From assembly GCA_021838065.1 (NCBI GenBank), contig JAKCEJ010000076.1, positions 1-10,309 of the forward strand: a stretch of DNA of 10,309 nucleotides, read 5' to 3'. Below, piece by piece: positions 1-6,007 of the stretch (the stretch's first letter is position 1; each line of letters begins with the position of its first letter). The stretch comes from Pseudomonadota bacterium (GTDB lineage: Bacteria > Pseudomonadota > Gammaproteobacteria > Steroidobacterales > Steroidobacteraceae). Made by a program: the position numbers and the translations under genes. The notes beneath the pieces are model-generated. The model saw only the letters and a list, made by a program, of their open reading frames with translations, was not told the DNA's origin and ran no database searches.

Positions 1-2958
1 GTTGCTCACGCTCAGCGTGCTCGCGCTCGTGCCGGTGAGGCTCGCCATCTGCGTCGAACTCAGGCTCGCGAACTGCGTCAGCGAGTGCGCGTTCCAGGTG
101 CCCATGTTCCAGTCCCATACGCCGTAGAACGACTGCGTGCCGCTCGCGAAGCTCGGCGCACTGGAATTGGTGATGGGGAACTCCTCGCCGGTGCCGAAAT
201 AGAGCATCACCTGAATCGCGCCGCTCGAAGGATTAGTCACGAACGCGGGCTGCACCATGGAGGTGATCGGCTGGCCGCTCGGAGTCGTGAAGATCGGTCC
301 AGGGGTGACGGCCCAGTTGGATGGGTTGTTGCTGGTGAGGTCGAAGCGCCAGACGTTGCCGTTCACGTCACCCGCGTAGACGTAATCGGTGATGTGGTCG
401 CCGGCCATGGCGACCGGTGACACATAGGCGATGCCGTCGTTCTTTCCCGCTTGGCCGGTCGAGAGGTAATAGGTCGTGACGGCCGCGGTGCTCGGATCGA
501 CGGTCATGACGTAGATGCCGGCATCGCCGCTTGCGCTGCCGAGGCCATTGCCGAAAATGATGCCCCAGTCGCCGTTGTGCAGGCGACGGATCACCGGCGT
601 GCCATAGGTATTGCCCAGGTTGTTGCCGCAGCTCGACACGTTGGTGCAGGTGAGCGTCGAGGGCGTCCAGTCGCCCATGACGAGATTCGCTGCGTTGCTC
701 TCGGTGAAATTGGCCGGGTTGGTCACATCGAGCGCGAAAATCTCCGCGCCGCCGGCGCCGAGGCCGCTCACCAGCCAGGTGTGCCAGGCACCGTTGTAGT
801 AGAGGTCCCCGACCCCGGGGGTGGCATCAACGTAGAAGTTGTGGCCGTACTGGGGATTGGAATAGTCGAGGTTGGCGTTGCTTGAGTTGTGGATGTCATC
901 GATCACGGTCTGCGGCATGAACGCGAGGATTTCCTCGCCGGTGTTCGTCGTGCTGTTGTAGACGGTTCCGGTCGAATCGTACGAGCCGGCAGAGAAGCCG
1001 TGCAGGAGGCCGTCGTTCGCCCCGACGTAGACCACATTCAGGCGCGTGGCCTCCGCCGACACGTATTGGGAGTACGACTGGCCCGAGTTCTCCGGCATGG
1101 TGGCCGTCGGATACAGATCGTCCTGCCAGGTGGTGGGGAACTCGTAGGCGCTGTAGATCATCTTCGAGGGCGGACCGACCCACGCGGGGCTCGAGTCGAC
1201 GATGTCGCCGAGCACGCTGTCGCGGTCGCGGAACAGTCCGGTTCCCGAGGGCGTCATCTCGTTGCTGCGATCGCCGCGCAGATACTCCAGCCTATCCTGG
1301 CCGACGGTGGTAGTGCCGCCCGCATCGAGTGCGTTCTGCTCGGCAGCGGTGAGATTCGTCCACTCCAAGGGGATGCCGGCCGAGCCGTTCCACGTGAGCA
1401 TCACGCGGCTCGCCGGCGCCTCGGCGGCGATCGCCCCGGACTGGCCGGTGGTGGGGCAGGTGCTGCCGCTTGCGACTCCGGTCAGCACGCACGAGGCGTC
1501 CCAGTTGGCCGCGGACGCGATGGTGAGCGCCCCGGTGCTGCTGGTGAGCAGCTCGTAGGCGGTGAGGTCTCCCGTCCAGTCCGATGGATCGTAGTAGCTG
1601 AAGTACGCCTGCGAGCCGTCCTCGACGCGCGAGGACTCCTCCTGGTTGACGGTCGAGGAACTCAAGGACTGCGTCGCCGGGGTGGCCTTGAAGCACAGCA
1701 GCTCGTGAATGTTGCTGGCACCGCCAGTTGACCCCGCGAACCCGAAGCGCAGCGCATCGGGCAGGTCTCCGTTCGAGTTCGTGATGTTCTGGTTCTCCAG
1801 CACACCGATCCATGATCCGCCGTTGTAGCTGTACCAGAGACTGAGCAGGCCGTTCGAGGTGATTTTCAGGTGGTAGGTGATGGGCGTCGCGTCCTGGCGG
1901 GAATAGCCGCCGCTCGAATACTCGTCGGCGATCTTGCTTGAGATCACCTCATAGGCGTTCGGGATCGCCGGGTAATCCATGACCGGGGTTCCCGTATCTA
2001 TAGCGCTATTGTTCTGCAGCAGCGGCGCATAATCCCAGAGGTAGCCTGTCGCGCAAGTCTGCTGCACGGCGGCCGCCTGCTCGCCCGAGCTCAGGCCGCT
2101 CGGGTAATCGTCCGGATAGTTCTGATTGAGCCACGGGTAGGCGATGCTGCCGGCGCCGCGCAATCCGATGCGGTTCGGCTTGTATCCATACCCGCTGGAC
2201 GTGTTGTCGCCGTAATATGAGAACTGCTGATTATTCTGATCCCAGACGCTGCCATTGAGAAAATTCCCGTACTCATCGATGCCGAGCCCCAGATAAGCGC
2301 CGATCATGCCTTGGTAAGGGGTGTTCGTCCTCGAGCAGGAGTAGCCGAGACTGCCGCCCCACGAGCCGATCGGATCCACAGTAGGTGACCACTGGCTGGC
2401 GTCGATCAGGAAGAAGCTCATGCCGTCGGCACCGTCGTTGCCCGCGCCTTGAGAGTCGCCTCGGTAGCTGACCGTCTTGAAGGTGATATCGAGTCCCTGG
2501 TTCGTCGAGAACGTGTCGGCAGATACGATTGCGCCATTCTCTCTGTGACCACCGCCTCCGTAGTAGGTAGCGCAGGAGGTAATGCTGGAATTGATGCAGC
2601 CGTTGGTGAAGCGCAGGGCGCCGTCCCCCACTGGATCGAGCGGACTCGCGGATCCAAAAGAGGCATAGCCCGTGGCGGTGCCGTTGTAGCCGCCAACGAG
2701 AACCTCGTTGGGATTGCCCTGATTCTGGTAGTAGGAGCCGTCAGCGGTGCAGCCCGGGGGGGTGCCCGGACCGTAACTGTTCGAGCCGGTGCCCGCCACA
2801 GAACTCGCCGTCAGGCACGCACCGCCGAAGTAGAACCAGGGATTCACCGTGGCGGCACCGGTGAAGTTCTCCGTGACGTTGACATTCGCATATGCGGCAA
2901 CGCCCTGGACGGCGCAGGCCGCCAGCAGCAGCGTTAACCATGTCTTGGTGCGAAACAT
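1..2958 (-). CDS. pilY1: PilY1/PilC-type pilus tip adhesin with N-terminal L-type lectin domain (C-terminus cut by window edge)
   Basis: The frame is open from an ATG at 2958 to position 1, giving 986 residues with no stop, so the gene is partial. GGAGG six bases upstream supports the start. Residues 1-24 form a signal peptide ending A-Y-A. Residues about 27-426 resemble an L-type lectin: ADGMSFF at 177-183, GSWGGSLGY at 198-206, IDEYGNF at 227-233 and FAGSTGG at 407-413. From about 547 the PilY1 beta-propeller domain follows: LRGDRS (560-565), LFRDRDSVLGDI (575-586), YVGANDGLLHGF (644-655), VDATPGVGD (710-718), YVYAGDVNGNVWRFDL (859-874) and FGTGEE. Family knowledge: PilY1 sits at the type IV pilus tip with the minor pilins and acts in adhesion, surface sensing and control of extension and retraction. 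P. aeruginosa PilY1 carries a vWA-like N-terminal region instead of a lectin. It is the last gene seen in the operon; a pilE-like pilin often follows, outside this window. Identity is very secure; sugar binding is inferred. Confidence 0.96.
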   Translation of the reverse strand, partial: MFRTKTWLTLLLAACAVQGVAAYANVNVTENFTGAATVNPWFYFGGACLTASSVAGTGSNSYGPGTPPGCTADGSYYQNQGNPNEVLVGGYNGTATGYASFGSASPLDPVGDGALRFTNGCINSSITSCATYYGGGGHRENGAIVSADTFSTNQGLDITFKTVSYRGDSQGAGNDGADGMSFFLIDASQWSPTVDPIGSWGGSLGYSCSRTNTPYQGMIGAYLGLGIDEYGNFLNGSVWDQNNQQFSYYGDNTSSGYGYKPNRIGLRGAGSIAYPWLNQNYPDDYPSGLSSGEQAAAVQQTCATGYLWDYAPLLQNNSAIDTGTPVMDYPAIPNAYEVISSKIADEYSSGGYSRQDATPITYHLKITSNGLLSLWYSYNGGSWIGVLENQNITNSNGDLPDALRFGFAGSTGGASNIHELLCFKATPATQSLSSSTVNQEESSRVEDGSQAYFSYYDPSDWTGDLTAYELLTSSTGALTIASAANWDASCVLTGVASGSTCPTTGQSGAIAAEAPASRVMLTWNGSAGIPLEWTNLTAAEQNALDAGGTTTVGQDRLEYLRGDRSNEMTPSGTGLFRDRDSVLGDIVDSSPAWVGPPSKMIYSAYEFPTTWQDDLYPTATMPENSGQSYSQYVSAEATRLNVVYVGANDGLLHGFSAGSYDSTGTVYNSTTNTGEEILAFMPQTVIDDIHNSSNANLDYSNPQYGHNFYVDATPGVGDLYYNGAWHTWLVSGLGAGGAEIFALDVTNPANFTESNAANLVMGDWTPSTLTCTNVSSCGNNLGNTYGTPVIRRLHNGDWGIIFGNGLGSASGDAGIYVMTVDPSTAAVTTYYLSTGQAGKNDGIAYVSPVAMAGDHITDYVYAGDVNGNVWRFDLTSNNPSNWAVTPGPIFTTPSGQPITSMVQPAFVTNPSSGAIQVMLYFGTGEEFPITNSSAPSFASGTQSFYGVWDWNMGTWNAHSLTQFASLSSTQMASLTGTSASTLSVSN
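38..85. repeat. Two imperfect 24-bp tandem units inside pilY1
   Basis: Bases 38-61 and 62-85 both begin AGGCTCGC and share CTGCGTC at the same offset. On the minus strand they encode two octapeptides, LTQFASLS and STQMASLT (residues 960-975 of PilY1). The region is Ser/Thr-rich and lies just before the window edge. With only two copies, this may simply be low-complexity sequence within the propeller domain. Confidence 0.4.
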
Positions 2959-2964
2959 CGGTAA

Positions 2965-2969
2965 CCTCC
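2965..2969 (-). promoter_or_regulatory. Ribosome binding site of pilY1
   Basis: On the minus strand GGAGG stands six bases before the ATG at 2958, within the 17-base gap after the pilX stop codon. It fixes the pilY1 start and means pilY1 has its own good initiation site, unlike the upstream pilins, which start in ATGA overlaps. Confidence 0.8.
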
Positions 2970-2975
2970 GCTCAC

Positions 2976-3593
2976 TCAGAGAGGTGGCTGCGTGACTAGA
3001 CTGTGAATCCGGTACGTGCTCTCGACCACGGCGATCGTGTTCGGCGAGCCGCCGTAGGACCAGGCGTCCACCACGTAATCGGTCGTGGCGGCCTGGGTCA
3101 GATCGGGTCCGAGCTCGGCAATGTACGCGGTCGGAAGGCCGTAGACCGTGTTCTGGCCGCCGCTCGTGCTGGTCGTGAGCGCAGCTCCCGGGTTGTACGG
3201 GAATCCGACCTGGGTGCCGCCGATATACCAGGGCACATCGCCGACCTGTCCGCCGTTGACCTGCATCGAGAGGGTGGCATTGCAGATCACCGGGGCGATC
3301 GTGACCGTGGTCAGCGCCGGGTTCGACTGGCAGTCGGTGGTCTGCAGCGGCTGCTGCGGTTGCGCGACGGCGCTGGTGAGCAGCCACTGCTCGGCGTATT
3401 CCTGGGCGCTGTCGGCGGCCTGCAGGGCCCGCTGCTTATCGAGCGTGTTGCCGGCAATGACGTTCTCCAGGCCCGCGCCGCGGAACATCGTCAGCGCGAG
3501 GATGGTGATCACGATCAGCAGCAGGAGCGTCGTGATGAGCACCATGCCGCGCTCGATGCGGGCACTGCGGCCCGTTATGCACTTCAGGTTCAT
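2976..3593 (-). CDS. pilX: PilX-type minor pilin
   Basis: A 205-residue protein starting at the ATG (3593-3591) that overlaps the pilW stop as ATGA. The open frame continues upstream, but that part is antisense-like sequence inside pilW and lacks pilin character. The leader ends R-G at residue 16 and is followed by a hydrophobic helix starting MVLITTLLLL (17-26), the PilX N-terminal pattern cut by prepilin peptidase PilD. Position +5 of the mature protein is Thr (T21), not the usual Glu; lack of Glu5 is a recurring trait of PilX/GspK-type tip subunits. The Cys residues near 89 and 104 could pair in the C-terminal domain. Family knowledge: PilX joins PilV, PilW and FimU in the minor-pilin complex that primes assembly and connects to PilY1, encoded immediately downstream. 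The exact family is clear from gene order plus the N-terminus; the C-terminal part is poorly conserved. Confidence 0.9.
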   Translation of the reverse strand: MNLKCITGRSARIERGMVLITTLLLLIVITILALTMFRGAGLENVIAGNTLDKQRALQAADSAQEYAEQWLLTSAVAQPQQPLQTTDCQSNPALTTVTIAPVICNATLSMQVNGGQVGDVPWYIGGTQVGFPYNPGAALTTSTSGGQNTVYGLPTAYIAELGPDLTQAATTDYVVDAWSYGGSPNTIAVVESTYRIHSLVTQPPL

Positions 3594-4417
3594 GATCCGG
3601 TGCGACTCATGATGTCGATGACTTTGGTGAACAGCAGCACGGGCGGCTGCCCCTGCCCGCTGAATTTCGCGTGCAGCGGATTGGTGTAGGTCAGCAGCAC
3701 CTTCACCGATGAGACTTCCATCCACTGGGTGCTCGTGATCATGTCCGCCGCCGGAACATAGGTGTCCACGTTGCTGCCGCCAGTGGTGCTGAGGCCGTAC
3801 CAGATCTGCATGGCCTGCACGTTGCTCGCCAGCTGCACCGGCGTGCCCCATTCCCCCTCATTGGTCTCGTTCTGCACGACGCAATAGAGATAGCTGCCCG
3901 TCGCATCGCTCTCGACGTAGAAGTAGTTGACCCAGGCCACGGGGCCGCCGCTGGTGTTCGTGCTGCCGTCGCACATCGAGATGCCGTCGCCGCTGTCGGT
4001 CATGTAGCGGACCGCGAGCGTATCGTTGCCGACGGTTGCGCCGTTCACCGTGGTGGTGCCCGCAACGCCGTCAACCAGCTGCTGCGGCTGGAAAGACAGC
4101 GCATCGTTCGTCGCGTTCGGTGCATTGGTCGTGTCCTGGGGCAGCGCGATCGCCGCCGTGATCTTCGCAGGGTCCGGGTAGTAACCGGCCGCCTGCGTGA
4201 TCTCGCTCAGCATCGTGACGGTGAAGCGCTCGGTGTCCTCGATTTGGGACAGGCCGCTCTGGTCCGAATAGGAGTTGTGCATGCTCTGCTCGACGATCAT
4301 CACGCCGCCGATCAGAAAGATGGCGATGGCGATCGCGATGATCAGCTCGATCATCGAGTAGCCGGACTGCCGGCGAAGCCCGAGGCGCGCGCGAGGCGTG
4401 GGTGAGGCGCCGATCAT
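3590..4417 (-). CDS. pilW: PilW-type minor pilin
   Basis: A 275-residue protein. The start is the ATG at 4417, which overlaps the pilV stop as ATGA; an in-frame extension to 4642 lies inside pilV and is rejected. The 19-residue leader ends R-Q-S-G, followed by YSMIELIIAIAIAIFLIGG, a class III signal with Glu at mature position +5 (E24) and a long hydrophobic helix. The remainder is a large, Ser/Thr/Asn-rich globular part with the PilW-like stretch VQAMQIWYGL. Family knowledge: PilW is the largest of the minor pilins, forms part of the tip complex with PilV and PilX, and is needed for PilY1 surface display. It shares 4-base overlaps with the genes on both sides, so coupled translation is likely. 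Confidence 0.93.
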   Translation of the reverse strand: MIGASPTPRARLGLRRQSGYSMIELIIAIAIAIFLIGGVMIVEQSMHNSYSDQSGLSQIEDTERFTVTMLSEITQAAGYYPDPAKITAAIALPQDTTNAPNATNDALSFQPQQLVDGVAGTTTVNGATVGNDTLAVRYMTDSGDGISMCDGSTNTSGGPVAWVNYFYVESDATGSYLYCVVQNETNEGEWGTPVQLASNVQAMQIWYGLSTTGGSNVDTYVPAADMITSTQWMEVSSVKVLLTYTNPLHAKFSGQGQPPVLLFTKVIDIMSRTGS

Positions 4418-5049
4418 GGGTTCACCACCAACTGATAGGTCTGGTTGAGGAACGCAGTGCCGTTTTGCTGCTCCTGTGTGTTGGCGTTGACCGTGTTTTC
4501 GGTCCAGGTCACCGTGATCGTGCAGGTGACGACGCTGTTGATCTGATTGCACGCGATGCCGCTCTGAGCATTGCCCACGAGGTTCGACATGGCCAGCTCC
4601 CACTGCGTGAGCTGGTAGGCGGCCATATTGACCGTGGAGCACGGCGCGAGCGCACCGCCGGTTTCGCAGGCCGCCGGCGCGCCGGTGCCGGTGATCGACG
4701 GTGAGCCCCCGGCGGCGCCGCTCGCCGAGCCGATCGCCGACTGCAGCGCCGTGTCGCTGGCGCTCACCGGGGTGGCCGCGAGCGGATTGATGGTCACCGT
4801 CAGTCCGCCGGGCACGTTCCCCCAGCTCGCGGCATTCGCCCAGTAGCTGCGATCGGCATGCATCGAGGAAGCGAGGCTCGAGGCCTCGAGCGCGATCAGC
4901 GCGCGGGTGCGCGACACGCCGGTGTTCGCCAGCAGCAGGGCCTGCATTTTGGCGATGCCGAGCAGCCCGACGGCGATGATGATGAGCGCCACCAGCACTT
5001 CGACCATGCTGAAGCCGCGCGCGGCGCGCAGGTGCGTCGGGTGTCTCAT
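4414..5049 (-). CDS. pilV: PilV-type minor pilin
   Basis: A 211-residue protein. I chose the ATG at 5049, which overlaps the upstream pseudopilin stop as ATGA; a TTG six bases earlier is less likely. The short basic leader ends A-A-R-G (residue 12), followed by FSMVEVLVALIIIAVGLLG, the typical PilV prepilin signature with Glu +5 (E17). The next segment, GIAKMQALLL, is also characteristic of PilV. The C-terminal domain has several Cys (in ACETGGALAPC and further on) that may form disulfides in the periplasm. Family knowledge: PilV is processed by PilD and works with PilW, PilX and FimU in priming the pilus. Nothing appears truncated or broken. Confidence 0.93.
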   Translation of the reverse strand: MRHPTHLRAARGFSMVEVLVALIIIAVGLLGIAKMQALLLANTGVSRTRALIALEASSLASSMHADRSYWANAASWGNVPGGLTVTINPLAATPVSASDTALQSAIGSASGAAGGSPSITGTGAPAACETGGALAPCSTVNMAAYQLTQWELAMSNLVGNAQSGIACNQINSVVTCTITVTWTENTVNANTQEQQNGTAFLNQTYQLVVNP

Positions 5050-5645
5050 GGGCAACTCGCGTTCATCGAGTGCGAGGTGGTGGTCATCATGCCCGACTCG
5101 GTGATGTACATGCAGCGCGTGTAATCGACGTTGCCGCTCGAGTCAGTCAGCGTAAGGGTCACTTTCGAGACTCCCGTGTACGCGAAGCCCTCGCGATTGA
5201 ACGTGATGGAGCTGACGTCTTGATTGGATTTGAAGACGTCACCGTCGGTGAATGCGGGCTGCACGCGCAGCACTGCATCTGTGCCACCGATGGTCTGATT
5301 GTCGCTGAGGTCGCTGAACACAACCCAGCCGTCCTGCCAGGACGTGGCGCCCGTCCCCGCGCACGAATAGGGGCTCGTGGTGCTGCCCGCGACGCACACC
5401 GTCACGGGCTCGCCCTCACGCACTGCCTCCGAGCGCGCATATTGCAGATCGCCGAGCAGGGCATTCATCTCCCCGCTCAAGCGGCTCGAGGTCGTGATGT
5501 AGCGGTAGGTGGGGATCCCGATCGCGGCAAGGATGGCCACGATCATCATGACGACGAGGAGCTCGAACAGCGTCACGCCGCTCTGGCGCAGCGCAGCGCC
5601 AGAGCGCTTTCGCAATTGAGCCGACAGTGTGCGTGGCGTATTCAC
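5046..5645 (-). CDS. fimT: GspH/FimT-family minor pseudopilin (FimU/FimT position)
   Basis: A 199-residue protein, first gene of the pilin operon. The frame starts at GTG (5645); the nearest purine-rich stretch, GGGAG, is about 17 bases upstream, and the frame is open back to a TAA at 5682, so the start is uncertain. The leader of 23 residues is long for the family and ends R-Q-S-G, followed by VTLFELLVVMMIVAILAAIG with Glu at mature +5 (E28) and the family segment IPTYRYI. The middle has the GspH/FimT pattern of LLGDLQYARSEAVREGEPVTVC. Paired Cys are seen near the middle and in the tail (RCMYI and NASCP). By position it corresponds to P. aeruginosa FimU. The name fimT versus fimU is not decidable from this sequence; the family assignment is firm. 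Confidence 0.9.
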   Translation of the reverse strand: MNTPRTLSAQLRKRSGAALRQSGVTLFELLVVMMIVAILAAIGIPTYRYITTSSRLSGEMNALLGDLQYARSEAVREGEPVTVCVAGSTTSPYSCAGTGATSWQDGWVVFSDLSDNQTIGGTDAVLRVQPAFTDGDVFKSNQDVSSITFNREGFAYTGVSKVTLTLTDSSGNVDYTRCMYITESGMMTTTSHSMNASCP

Positions 5646-5759
5646 GGTTGTACTGATCGTTGCTCCCTGTTGAGCGTTACTTTACTCGCGCGCCGTATGC
5701 CGATCCGGCCCCTCCGACCAACGGCCGATTCGCGCCGATGAGCGGCCGCGCGCATCGAG

Positions 5760-5775
5760 TGTGATGCGCGTCACA
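5760..5775. promoter_or_regulatory. CRP/Vfr/Clp-type binding site
   Basis: The sequence TGTGA-TGCGCG-TCACA has both half-sites identical to the Escherichia coli CRP core consensus TGTGA-N6-TCACA. It lies 114 bases before the pseudopilin start and 232 bases before the peptidase start, so it could act on either gene. Established knowledge: Vfr (Pseudomonas) and Clp (Xanthomonas) recognise similar sites and influence type IV pilus genes. No adjacent sigma70 promoter at the usual CRP spacing could be identified, so the direction of control is unknown. Confidence 0.6.
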
Positions 5776-5998
5776 GTTGGAATGCGTGCGCCGCGCGTTC
5801 GTTGGTGACGCGTCGAGGGGCGCCGCGGACGGCCGCAGATCGCCCTGGTCCGCGGTCCTAATTGCAAGTAATTGATTGACAAGCGCGCTGCGCGGGGCCG
5901 CTGCCGGCGCGCACTTTGCAAAATCGGCCCGAGTCTCTATCCTTGCCGCCGAGCGCCGCAGGATTCCCGCGGTGCGCGAACCAAGCGCCGCGGGCGCC

Positions 5999-6005
5999 GG
6001 AGAGG
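5999..6005 (+). promoter_or_regulatory. Ribosome binding site of the S46 peptidase
   Basis: GGAGAGG ends two bases before the ATG at 6008, with its GGAG core five bases away from it. This, together with the signal peptide that begins exactly there, decides the start over an in-frame TTG at 5876. Confidence 0.7.
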
Positions 6006-6007
6006 TT

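Larger units (their letters stand above)
5646..6007. other. Divergent intergenic region between the pilin operon and the S46 peptidase gene
   Basis: No gene is visible in these 362 bases. Most is GC-rich with many CG-type self-complementary stretches. It contains a perfect CRP-type palindrome (5760-5775), an AlgR-box-like 9-mer (5716-5724), and an AT-rich island (5859-5882) with two TAATTG copies 10 bases apart and a TTGACA. A TTGACA at 5876-5881 has no recognisable -10 element 16-18 bases downstream. On the minus strand TAAAGT (5684-5679) is the best -10-like hexamer before the pseudopilin start, but it lacks a matching -35. Both divergent transcripts presumably start here, though I cannot place the start points. 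Confidence 0.7.

Noticed and set aside
1270..1278. RGD tripeptide in PilY1 (residues 561-563) as an integrin-binding site
   Set aside because: It lies in the LRGDRS motif conserved across the PilY1 family for structural reasons. An RGD has been linked to integrin binding in P. aeruginosa, but nothing here indicates a host-associated organism.
889..1731. A 280-codon plus-strand open frame opposite pilY1
   Set aside because: It is Arg/Gly/Ala-rich with no recognisable motif and is fully covered by the strongly supported pilY1 reading on the other strand; GC-rich DNA gives such shadow frames.
3594..3851. N-terminal extension of the PilX frame into pilW
   Set aside because: The extension is out-of-frame pilW sequence; the prepilin leader and the ATGA overlap set the start at 3593. 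The same reasoning rejects the extension of pilW from 4417 to 4642.
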